A stretch of 15,611 nucleotides of DNA, from positions 1 through 15,611 of the forward strand of contig RBNI01003559.1 in assembly GCA_003990745.1 (NCBI GenBank). The letters run 5' to 3'. The notes below the pieces were generated by a model. That model was not told the DNA's origin and ran no database searches. It worked only from the letters and a program-made list of their open reading frames with translations. This stretch comes from Jimgerdemannia flammicorona. Lineage: Eukaryota > Mucoromycota > Endogonomycetes > Endogonales > Endogonaceae. This document shows, piece after piece, positions 7,885 to 15,611 of this stretch. The position numbers were made by a program, and so were the translations under genes. Within the stretch, counting starts at the first letter, position 1. Every line of letters begins with the position of its first letter.

Positions 7885-8457
7885 AAACTTGAGTAATTGT
7901 TGACTGATATCAACAACTGCATTCATTTCCTTCATCCAGTTGGTACCAAGAATAATATTATAGATAATAGCTTTAGTGACAATAGCTTTTGGAATTGAAA
8001 ACTAAATGTATCTCAGGGAGATGGTAATATTTTATACTTCTCCAAGGGATTGAGTTTAGACTCCATCTGCTACTATGATACTGAGGTTAGATAATCCATT
8101 AATGGGCCATTGAAGGGTGTCCAGAAATTATTTGATAATAATATAGATAGCTACTTCTATATCTATGAGGATTTTTACTTTTTGTCCTCCAATATCTCTA
8201 TATAGATAGGTGCTAATATATCTCTCTCTGTAGCTTAGATAGAGGTGAGAGCTGGTTCTTGCTGTGGGATTGAGACTCAGCCAGTGCTAGACCTGGTGGT
8301 TTTTAGTAGTTTGTTTCAGACTTCAGCTAGTATCAGTTGCAGGAACTGCAGGAGAGAAACTTCTATCTTGGCTTCTTAAATCTTTTACCAGACTTTATTA
8401 TAGATATCTCTGAGCATAGTCTTCAGGGTATACTTCTTCTTGGGCTTTGAAAAAGCA
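7885..8457 (-). pseudogene. Decayed retropepsin and pre-protease region of element A
   Basis: The minus strand reads IGGQKVKILID (around 8161-8195) and, about 230 bases further, IILGTNWMKEMNAVVDI (around 7903-7955). These match the start and the end of a Ty3/gypsy retropepsin (ILIDTGA and ILGxDWLxxxNAVID). The catalytic DTG now reads DIE. Between them VADGV can be aligned with the usual VADG segment. Upstream, in another frame, KIEVSLLQFLQL resembles the short helical segment that often precedes protease in fungal Gag-Pol proteins. Stops (TAA, TAG, TGA) and frame changes are frequent. The piece is bounded on its upstream side by the LINE insertion, which separates it from its Gag. Confidence 0.68.
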
Positions 8458-8473
8458 GACTCTTATTCTTCTT
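8458..8473. repeat. LINE target-site duplication, poly(T) side
   Basis: Sixteen bases beginning GACTCTTATTC match 9303-9318 with one transition (A here, G there). The right end merges with the T-run. This is the size and position expected of target-primed reverse transcription. Confidence 0.8.
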
Positions 8474-9302
8474 TTTTTTTTTTTTTTTTTTTTTTATAGT
8501 CACTTGGACTCCGCCTTTATTACCAATCTATGAATAAGTATATATACATCATTACCACTCACTACTCAATCCCCATAGGGGGGCTCCTCTCCACCTCCTC
8601 ATGAATAAAGATCACCCTTTCACCAACTATGCCAACTCTCCCCCCACTCTGTCCACAAATTTTCTCCACTAAGCAGTGCCTTTGACCACCCTGCAGCCCC
8701 CAACCAAGCCACCAGCCCGTTAAGGTGTCTTCCATAAGCCTATGCTACTGCATCAACCAGTCCCCCAAGCCCTGTCAACTCCCATCCTCAAAAACAAATA
8801 GCCAGTGGCTGGCCAGCCCTATCCAAATAGCCAATGCTCAGTCCAAAGTAATCCACTCCTTCCCTATCCCCCCTACCAATCTATCCCTCAAGTTCTCCCA
8901 CCTCTCCTGTACATCATCTCTCCTATGCTGTACACCCAAGTGTTCCCCAATTGCCTGCCAAAAATCCCCCAACACCTCACACTCTCCTAGCCAATATTTA
9001 GGCATCTGTACATATCCCTCCTCCTGCCCTACATTATAGCACTCCTCATAGTCAAAGCAACCTCCTATGATAAGGTACCCTGAGCGAAAGTTGAGCATAA
9101 CATTCCTCCGCAGCATATGCCACCAGACCACCCAGTACTTTGACAGCATCCACTTTTTCACCACTACACTCCAGGTCCAAACACCATGCCAGTCCCACTC
9201 TTTACCAATTCCAACTCCTTACCAACTGCTAGGCCACAGATCCTGGCCCGGTCCCCTTTGGCATTCCATTCTGTTACCAATGTCGAACTCAATTAAAGGG
9301 GT
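8474..9302 (-). mobile_element. 5'-truncated LINE-like insertion with poly(A) tail
   Basis: On the minus strand this is about 830 bases ending in a poly(A) tail (T-run to 8495). It is flanked by a 16-bp duplication (8458-8473 and 9303-9318). Its last bases, GTCCAAGTGACTATA-A(n), match those of the copy at 1-165, so the 3' end belongs to a family. Tail, variable 5' end and duplication are the marks of target-primed insertion. The coding strand is much more G-rich than its surroundings (the plus strand is C-rich), and it is less decayed than element A, so it arrived later. It lies between the Gag and protease of A. A SINE or processed retrocopy remains possible, but the coding remnant favours a LINE. 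Confidence 0.82.
8838..9219 (-). pseudogene. C-terminal remnant of LINE ORF (possible zf-RVT region)
   Basis: The minus frame is open for about 125 codons from just after a TAA near 9220 to a TGA at 8838, with no convincing ATG start, as expected of a 5'-truncated copy. It is rich in Trp and Leu: WVVWWHMLRRNVMLNFRSG, then C-F-D-Y-E-E-C-Y-N-V-G-Q-E-E, and W-L-G-E-C-E-V-L-G-D-F-W. The order WxxLR..R, then C..C, GxEE and ECxxxxxFW resembles the zinc-binding segment that ends many LINE reverse transcriptases (there C-x2-C...H-x3-4-C). Not all ligands are present here. A basic/acidic helix (RRDDVQERWENLRDRL) closes the protein. About 340 bases of 3' untranslated sequence follow. I did not find the catalytic RT motifs. 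Confidence 0.5.
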
Positions 9303-9318
9303 GACTCTTGTTCTTCTT
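9303..9318. repeat. LINE target-site duplication, 5' side
   Basis: Partner of 8458-8473 with 15 of 16 bases identical. It marks the truncated 5' end of the LINE. Confidence 0.8.
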
Positions 9319-11140
9319 GCTCCTTTTCTTTATCTTCTGAGAGTAGCTCATTTGTTTTGGGAACAAAAGGTGAGGGGAACTGGAGAGGTATTTTTATTTG
9401 CTCCTTATGTTCTTTATTTTCCTCTTGAATTCTTCTACTAGTATTTCTGAATGGTCTTCCTATAGGTCTCTTCCTCTTCTCTACTAGATAAACTGTCTTT
9501 CTGGTGATAAATTTGGCTGAGTACAAGTCCAGGTCACTATAGTCTTCACTATTACTTTCTTCTTTGAAGTCTTCAACAGGATAGACTTCAGTCTTCTTAT
9601 ACTGGATTTCATTCCTTTGATTTGGTGGTTCTGAGTCTCTTCAGTTATATACTTTATTATTATATTCAGTAGTATAGTGTCTAAAATATCTATAGTAGAA
9701 GTATTGGACTTAGGCTCTATTCCAATAGAGTATCTTCTTTCTTCTTGCTGATAACTTCTGTTATCTCTTGATGGATAATCTTGGTTCCTTTGTGGTATAT
9801 ACTCTCTGTTGTCTTGTGGGTAGCTTTGATTTTTGTATATAGTGAGTTTTTCAATCTGACCAATCAATCAGTCTAACCTGGAACTGAGGTCTTGAATTTT
9901 ACTCTTGTTCTTCTTCCATTCTTTGGCTGGTTTCCTTTCTTTGGATCTTTCTTATCCTTGGAGGAGTCCTTGTAAGACTTTGACCAGGATATCTTCTTTA
10001 ATATCCTTCTTATTATGGTTACTTTAGGTAGTTTCTTATCTGATATTGAAAAATCCTTAGGCTGCATCTATTTGCTCTTCAGACCTTCTGATGTCTAGAG
10101 TGTGGATATGCTGAGCAATATTTGGTGGAATCTCATTTATAAAGGTCATTGGACCTATAATGTCTTGGTTGGTAGTAATGAATATGGCTGCATATATTCT
10201 CTTCTGAATTCTTGTGAAGAATGCTCTGGGAGATTCTCCAAGATTTATCTTCATTTCCATGATAGATTTTTGAGCCTTGTGGCAGGTCTCATTTCCTACA
10301 TACTTCTCAATAAACTAATGGGTCATGGCTTAATATTCTGCTAGCCAAGTTGGTACTACATTAAGCTGCTCTAAGGTCTGAGTTTAGGTCATTTCTTGCT
10401 CAGATGAAGATTCCTTTAGCTGGCTCTCTGAGTTGGGCCTTGTAGATGGTAACTTTTCTTTTGAGAGAAAGGTTCTTCAGAGCTGCAATTCCTTCAATTC
10501 CATCAAGAAATTCTCTTGGGTCTTCTTCAGGGTATCCTGCAAAGATTGGCAATAGAGTGGACATTTTATCATTACTATCTTCAGATTCTAGTTCTGGTTC
10601 TGATCCTAGTGCTGATTCTGATTCCAATTCTGATTCTGATGCTGATTCTGATTTACTTTCTGAATATTGTTGGAGTTTAAAATACTTGGATATCCTGAGA
10701 ATGGTGTTAGAAATCTTGGGTAGAGAGGAATAGGTCTGGGTATCCTTGAAGGGACTACTCTTTGGTCTTCTTGTTCTGTGACAGCTGGTGGAAGAGATTC
10801 AATGGGTGAAATTAGTAAAACCTCTGTAAGAAATTAGACTTATTCAATGAGGTTCTTAAGTTGTTATACAAGCTTACCAAAGACTCTGATAGAGCTGCCT
10901 GTATAATTTAGTTGATCTGATTGATCTAGTAATAAGTCTGTTAGTACTGACTGGAAATTCTATACTGTGCTGGCTTTTTGTTAAATTCCTTCTAAAGCTG
11001 GATAGTTGGTAAGTCTTGAAGTAATTACTTCTCTTCTTGTCCAAATGCTAGTGATGACTGATTCTCCTATAGTGGCAGAGATTGGTATTATATTAAATGT
11101 ATCCAGTTTGACTGTAGGTTCTTGTGAGCTGAAAAGTCAT
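9319..11140 (-). pseudogene. Decayed Gag of element A with mutated zinc knuckle
   Basis: Minus-strand pieces in changing frames give a Ty3/gypsy Gag. From about 11130 an N-terminal region is readable through several stops, then a Ser/Glu repeat (SESESALGSEPELESE, about 10580-10660). The capsid follows: LLPIFAGYPEEDPREFLDGIEG...YKAQLREPAK (10400-10565) matches the common PxFxGxPxEDPxxFLDxIE...LRGPAK pattern. NLGESPRAFFTRIQKRIY (10057-10260) is its C-terminal half, and a Lys-rich stretch comes next (9873-9990). At 9662-9703 the knuckle reads Y-F-Y-Y-R-Y-F-R-H-Y-T-T-E-Y, with exact CX2CX4HX4C spacing but all three Cys changed to Tyr. The same frame runs on to a basic segment with RPIGRP and an acidic tail (EDKEKEQEEQE) near 9319, where the LINE interrupts it. 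Non-functional. Confidence 0.75.
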
Positions 11141-11426
11141 ATTGATTTTAAAATCTTCCCAGTTGAGCCCTCAAATGTAATGTATCTGGCTCAATAGAGG
11201 CAAATTACAAGATTGGAAGTTGATGTAGTTTGGCTTGAACCTATGTTACTTTGTCAAAAAGCAATAAAATGTTCTGATATTCCTGGTATCCTTAGTGTTT
11301 AGTAGTATAATAGTCAAAGCTGAATATCTGTGAGTGATTTTCTTATTGAGATGAGTTCTTGGGTATAACAGTAATTTATGTGTGGTACAGATGATTTTAA
11401 CAATCTCTACATAACAATCTTATTCA
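11141..11426. other. Leader/possible LTR region of element A, no gene seen
   Basis: This lies upstream of the element A Gag on the minus strand and should contain its primer-binding site and LTR end. I could not identify either with confidence, and no partner LTR is visible in the window. No reading frame looks coding. Confidence 0.35.
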
Positions 11427-11560
11427 CAAAAGTATGTGATTTCTGTATGATGATCTTGTATAGTATGATGATCTTCAAAAGTATGTAATTTCTATATAAC
11501 AATTTTGTCTAGTATAACAATCTCCAAAAGTATACAATCTCTACATGATGATCTTGGCAG
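11427..11560. repeat. 49-bp tandem repeat, about 2.7 copies plus a partial upstream copy
   Basis: CAAAAGTAT begins copies at 11427, 11476 and 11525, exactly 49 bases apart. A degenerate partial copy precedes them from about 11396. Copies differ by transitions, for example ATGATGATCTT against ATAACAATCTC, which fits loss of ACGACGATC-like CpGs in both directions. It may be a tandem array within an LTR. Function unknown. Confidence 0.8.
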
Positions 11561-11630
11561 ACTTCTTTATGTGATTTGATGAACAACTTGATTTGGCATA
11601 GAATCTTCTAGTTTGACAGTCTTCTTGAAT

Positions 11631-11830
11631 AATAACTCAGATATGGTAGATAATTTAGATAACTCAGTTTGGTGCAGATTTTTCTAAATCAGCAGCATTC
11701 TGGGAAATAACTCAGATGGCATAGATAATTTGAATAACTTGGATAATGCAAATTCTTCTGAATCAGGAGACTTCTGAGAATATCAGATAACTTGATAATT
11801 CAGATAATTCAGATGATGCAGATTCTTAGT
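11631..11830. repeat. 75-bp tandem repeat, about 2.6 copies
   Basis: AATAACTCAGAT starts copies at 11631 and 11706, with a weaker third near 11779. Each contains TAGATAATTT-, GATAA-TC and GCAGATTCTT-like blocks. GATAA and CAGATAA recur many times, which also makes short internal periodicities. It follows the 49-bp array and may be part of the same LTR or leader. Confidence 0.65.
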
Positions 11831-13291
11831 AAGTTATATCAAAGACTGGCTTCATTTATGCAGAGTTATGTCAAATAAACTGACTCTACTATGAAGTTGT
11901 ATCAAAAGACTGACTTGTGTTAGAATGCAGGCAGACATTCTGGAAATGGCAGATTCTCAAATAGTGGATTCTTAAATAGTGGTAAAGTTCTTTCTTGAAA
12001 TTGGCAGATTTTTCAGACTCTTCAGGCTTATCTAGCAAGTGAATCAAAAATAGACTTGTTCTTTGTATCAGAAAGTAGACCAGAGTGGAAAAAGTAAGCT
12101 TACAATCTCCTAGTAGTAGCTGTAGAGTTCCTCTTGAAGTATAGTAGGCAGAATTGTCTTTTGCTTTTTGAACTTTTTAGACTAAGGTTTATTCACTCTT
12201 ATCTTTAGAATATTTTATACAGTTGTAGTTACTATCTGGTTACTATATTGTTAATTATAGATTACTATCTATAGTAAGTATTCTTAGATAGTACAGTATA
12301 CTAGACTAGTATAGTGTACTGGCTTAGTATAGTGTACTGAACCAGTATAGGTAAATATACTGTTTCTGGTATCTCTGGCTAATTATACAGGTTAGTACAC
12401 TAAGTAGTCTTAGTTACTTAATATACCAGATATAGTATATGGCTAATTTATGATTTTGGCAGTACAATTCTGCTACTTGTTATAATATATATAGTTATGA
12501 GGTCAGTTTTCTTTTCACTATGTATTTCTCTCAAATATATTTACTAGAAATAATAATTATATTCATGGGTTTTCTTTTTCACATCTGAGAGTTATATATC
12601 TTTTATATATAAGTTTTCTTCTTTTATATCAGAGAGTTATAACTTTTGTATACTGGTTGGATATTATAACTAGATATTGATAAATAGTTCTGGCAAGATT
12701 CTTTTAATTACTATATAATTAATAATTAGTAATTTTCTATAATATTCTACTAAGTTCCACTAAGTATGACTTATTGCTTAGTAATATTCTATCTATTTCT
12801 CTTTCTTTTCATTTTCTTATATAAATATCTCCTCTGAATACTTTAGTCTCATTAGTTATTACATATTTATCTAAAACTCCTAAAGATAATTAAACTTCTC
12901 AAGTTCTATTTCTTAAATCTAGTTATATATTTCTATTTGGACATTTGCTAACATATAGTCTAAGTCTCAGATTTCATCTGACTTAACTATATTGAAGTAC
13001 TCTTGCACTTTAATAAGTATAATTATTCTCTATAATATATACATTTATTATAATTAATAGTAGTAGAAAAGTTAAATCTTACTTCTTTAATAATATAAAC
13101 TCTTTTTCAATATTATGAAATCTATAAAAGATATACAATAGCTTTAAGAATAAATAGTATAGTTGATATAGACCTACCAAGAGATATATATAAGTAAAGA
13201 TATAAGTAATAGAGATAGTATTAGGTTCTAAAGGTAAAGAACTAACAGCAGACTCCTCTATTATAGATAAAAAACTTATCTTAAGTTATCA
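11831..13291. other. AT-rich non-coding stretch between the opposed elements A and C
   Basis: No coding remnant was found on either strand. A+T rises markedly from about 12140. Short imperfect repeats are common (GACTGACTT- and AAATAGTGG-like near 11830-11990). This stretch should hold the 5' LTRs of both A (minus) and C (plus), which face away from each other. Mutation has removed recognisable ends, and no TG...CA repeat pair can be assigned. Confidence 0.4.
12308..12339. repeat. 18-bp tandem duplication AGTATAGTGTACTG
   Basis: AGTATAGTGTACTG occurs at 12308-12321 and again at 12326-12339. A third partial copy (CCAGTATAG) follows. GTATAC- and GTAC-type palindromes surround it. Confidence 0.6.
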
Positions 13292-14505
13292 CTACCTGAA
13301 CCCTATAATGGAAAAAGTGGTAATGTTGAAACCTAGTTCTTCAATATGAACCAGTACTTAGAAATAATAAATATATTAAATGAGAAATCAGTTGCTTATA
13401 TAGGAGTATTACTATATATAAGAAGATATAACTATTTGGTAAAAAAACAAAAGTCTAAATAGCCAGAGACTGACATAAGTTTCAAGATCAACTTATATAG
13501 CAGTTTAAGTCCATTAACTCAAAAAAGATGACTAGAGATAAATTGGCATCTCTGTAATAATCAAGATCAGTCAAGACCTATACTACTATCTTTATAAGTA
13601 TAGTTTTAGAGATCAATAATATCAGAAAAGCTAAAAAGCTTAATATATAGATATATGTGAGAACTCAAGAATTATACTAGATGAGAAGTAGAACTATGAG
13701 ATCTAAATATTATTAAAGAAGTAATATTGATTGCTGACCACTTTGATATAATTTCTTTTAGAAGAAATTATTTTTCTAAACAACCCAAAAAGCCCTAACA
13801 AGGGTATAGATATCTCAGAAAGGTTGTAGGACCTGTCTTGATGAATTTGAACACTATTACTAAATCAAGACTTATATTAGAAAAAAAGAAAAAACTACAT
13901 AAGAGTAAAGTCTGTTTCTACTGCTAAAAAGAAGAATACATTATTGCCAAATATTTAAAGAAGACTAAGAACAAGATAGAAACAAAAAAGGCCTTAGTTA
14001 TTTCTAAGAAAAAAATAGTAATACCCATCACTCAAACTAAAGAAGTATATCTGATAGTTCAAAAACTACATCCTGATACTATCATATCAGAAGCAAAAAC
14101 CTCAGAAGTAATTGGATTGGACCTAGCAGCCATTTAAGATACAATAATCTCTGCAGAATAATAATAACTTATAGCTATTAGGCTAGCTATTCAGATATCT
14201 GAGAGATATTATAGAAGAATTATACTATGATCAGAACTTAGTATCAAATACTACATTGACCTAAGTATAGAGATAATTGACCCAGATTATTATAGAGAAA
14301 TCAAAATACTTCTGATCAATAATGATATACAATCCTTTAAAATCAAGAAGAAGACCAAGTTATATAACTAATCCTAGAATAAGCCAAGATATTAATAATC
14401 AAGAAAGTTATAAACTTAGAAGAAACTACTTAGAGTACTGAAGAGTTTAGAAGTACTGAAAGTATAAGCCATAGAGAGAATATCAGTATCATCAATACTA
14501 ATCTA
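13292..14505 (+). pseudogene. Decayed Gag of plus-strand Ty3/gypsy element C
   Basis: From 13292 the plus strand reads LPEPYNGKSGNVET, then a stop, then FFNMNQYLEIINI. This fits the usual start of a Ty3/gypsy capsid (LPxPxxFxGxxxxxxxFLxxxxxYF). Around 13720-13790 DHFDIISFRRNYF can be read. The nucleocapsid is at 13913-13954 and reads C-F-Y-C-stop-K-E-E-Y-I-I-A-K-Y. It keeps CX2C, but the His and the last Cys of CX2CX4HX4C have become Tyr and one codon is TAA. A Lys-rich stretch follows, then a Thr/Ile/Ser-rich linker with frequent TAA and TAG codons. No frame is open for long. All these changes can be made by C-to-T on one strand or the other, largely at CpA. Particle formation would have been its role; it is now dead. 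Confidence 0.68.
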
Positions 14506-14830
14506 CTACTATTTACAGAAAAAGTCAAAGAATAAGAAATAGATATTCTTATTAATAGTAGAATATCTGATAACTTCATTAGCAAAGAATAAGTAAAGGA
14601 ATTAAAGATTATCTCTATTAGTCTATTACAATAAGTGGAGTTTAAGATTTCTGTAGCTGATGGAAAAAAATATCAAGTTAATAGAATGGCAGCCAAGTTG
14701 TCCTGTGTAATATAAGAGTACTTTAAAAAATTAAATCTCTATATTCCACCTATATAAAGACACTATATTATTCTAGAAAAACCCTGGTTAGCACTGCATA
14801 ACCCTGATATTGATTGGAGAGAAAATATGC
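14506..14830 (+). pseudogene. Decayed retropepsin of element C
   Basis: The plus strand reads IDILINSRISDNFISKE (about 14539-14590), which aligns with the retropepsin active-site segment DSGASxNFIS. Here the catalytic Asp is Asn, the Gly is Arg and the later Gly is Asp, all reachable by G-to-A. VADGKKYQVN follows, then ILEKPWLALHNPDIDW (about 14770-14816), the conserved end of the domain (LGxPWLxxxNPxIDW). Stops interrupt it, including TAA after FISKE. In the intact element it would have matured Gag and Pol. It lies in order between Gag and RT. Confidence 0.72.
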
Positions 14831-15345
14831 TCATGCTAAACCAAAAAGGAAAGAAGATCTCACTGAAAGTAAAAAAGTCCACAAAAACACCAGTAGTAGA
14901 AATCATATTGATAATCTAATTCAAGAAGCTTTTCAAAAAGTACAAATAAGCATTTTTAGTAATCATATAACCCTCAAAGTCAGAAATAAGAAAGGATCTT
15001 CCAAAGGCAGTCTAATCTCTGATTCAAGAATTTAAGAACATTTTTCTAATTGATCTGCCTATAGGACTGCTATCTAAAAGAAGTATAGATTATAAAATCA
15101 AAATTCTCTCAGACTCCAAACCTCTATACAAGTCATTATATCCTATATTATAATCTGAATTGGAATTCTTTCAAAAGAAACTAGAAGACCTAGTTACTAA
15201 AGAATATATTCAATCAAGAAAATTACCCTATAGTGTATCTATTCCTTTTATTAAGAAAAAAGATAGTACTATGTGAATATATATTGACTACTATACTCTT
15301 AATAAGATTATAGTCAAGAACTAGTATCTAGTGCTCTAAACGGAT
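14831..15345 (+). pseudogene. 5' part of reverse transcriptase of element C, truncated
   Basis: After a Lys-rich linker (14831-15020), the start of a Ty3/gypsy reverse transcriptase is readable. EFKNIFLIDLPIGL and RSIDYKIKI match the DLPPGLPPxRxxDHxI segment. SKPLYKSLYPIL follows, then ELEFFQKKLEDLVTKEYIQ and SIPFIKKKDSTM, and YIDYYTLNKIIVKN, the segment ending RT motif 1-2 (usually CxDYRALNKxTxKNRYPLP). The frame is nearly continuous, broken by TAA, TGA and TAG codons. After TDEVDLDEI (about 15340-15368) homology is lost as the sequence runs into GATCTGGAT repeats. The YxDD catalytic motif is therefore absent. Truncation by deletion or by the minisatellite itself is possible. This is the only reverse transcriptase sequence that I can see in the window. 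Confidence 0.8.
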
Positions 15346-15421
15346 GAAGTTGATCTGGATGAGATTCAATTCAGATTTATCATATGATAGATTTGAATCA
15401 ACTCAGATTGGTCTTGTGATC

Positions 15422-15545
15422 TGATCCAGATTGATCCAGATTGATCTGGATTGATCCATCCAGATTGACTTATCTGGATTGATCTATCTGGATTGATCCA
15501 TCTGGATTGATCCATCTGGATTGATCCATCCAGATTGATCCATCT
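15422..15545. repeat. 14-bp minisatellite GGATTGATCCATCT with 10-bp variant
   Basis: Seven 14-bp units run from 15448 to 15545. They are preceded by about three 10-bp units (TGATCCAGAT, 15422-15451), which lack the four bases CCAT. Units alternate between CCAGATT and CTGGATT, both one step from CCGGATT. The array adjoins the truncated RT of element C. Confidence 0.88.
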
Positions 15546-15611
15546 AAATTGAAATCTTTGGTGACATCACTCTTTCTTTTGTTCATTTTGCTCTTGTTTT
15601 TTTTTTTTCTG
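15546..15611. other. Edge sequence with poly(T) run, no gene
   Basis: Contains TGACATCA (15562-15569), the same octamer as in the element B LTRs, and a T-run at about 15597-15609. The rest is pyrimidine-rich. Too short to assign. Confidence 0.3.

Noticed and set aside
8472..8495. T24 run considered as a microsatellite or terminator
   Set aside because: It is the poly(A) tail of a minus-strand LINE, shown by the flanking duplication and the matching tail at 153-165.
8725..9039. Plus-strand open frame of 104 codons rich in Ser, Pro and Cys
   Set aside because: It is the antisense of the LINE coding remnant; its composition simply mirrors the C-rich plus strand.
10446..10733. Plus-strand frame with a Ser/Asp repeat
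   Set aside because: It is the reverse complement of the Ser/Glu repeat in the element A Gag, which has family support on the other strand.
11150..11185. Possible primer-binding site upstream of the element A Gag (TTTGAGGGCTCAACTGGG on the minus strand)
   Set aside because: It matches no tRNA end that I can name with confidence, and no adjacent LTR terminus can be defined.
11427..11560. Regular 49-bp repeats considered as a CRISPR-like array
   Set aside because: The units are contiguous with no unique spacers, and the setting is eukaryotic.

Overview
The window looks like a transposon graveyard from a filamentous fungus, probably a Pezizomycotina-type ascomycete; the genus cannot be told. 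The grounds are nested Ty3/gypsy LTR elements, one with a chromodomain remnant, a 5'-truncated LINE-like insertion, heavy depletion of CpG, and coding remnants broken almost only by C-to-T or G-to-A transitions. I see no intact host gene, no tRNA or rRNA, and nothing bacterial.

Layout. (1) Positions 1-165 hold the 3' end of a LINE-like element, plus strand, with a poly(A) tail. (2) Positions 166-1059, 7455-8457 and 9319-about 11140 form one old minus-strand Ty3/gypsy element (element A): Gag, decayed zinc knuckle, retropepsin, then a cysteine-rich segment and a tail of unknown function. It has been split twice. (3) A complete LTR retrotransposon (element B, minus strand, 1060-7449) sits in its 3' part. 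It has about 1.5 kb LTRs bounded by TGTAAG/CTTACA, a perfect 5-bp target duplication (TGATT), a primer-binding site resembling the complement of initiator Met tRNA, and a polypurine tract. (4) A truncated LINE-like copy (8474-9302, minus) with a poly(A) tail and a 16-bp target duplication sits between the Gag and protease of element A. (5) Positions 11141-13290 are AT-rich and hold tandem repeats of 49, 75 and 18 bp. (6) Positions 13292-about 15345 are an older plus-strand Ty3/gypsy element (element C): Gag, protease and the start of reverse transcriptase. It is cut off next to a 14-bp minisatellite (15448-15545).

The main discovery is element B. Its order is Gag, CCHC zinc knuckle, dUTPase with all five motifs, retropepsin, then a chromodomain fragment. 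Reverse transcriptase, RNase H and integrase are absent, yet the ends and target duplication are intact. It therefore looks like a non-autonomous Gag-DUT-PR element moved by enzymes supplied in trans. The NC-DUT-PR order matches that of betaretroviruses.

The layers also differ in decay. Element B carries mostly TGA stops, and its LTR pair shows reciprocal CA/TG differences, as expected from loss of methylated CpG. Elements A and C carry Cys-to-Tyr, His-to-Tyr and TAA/TAG changes that fit CpA-to-TpA mutation of the RIP type. All calls come from reading the sequence by eye; no similarity search was possible.
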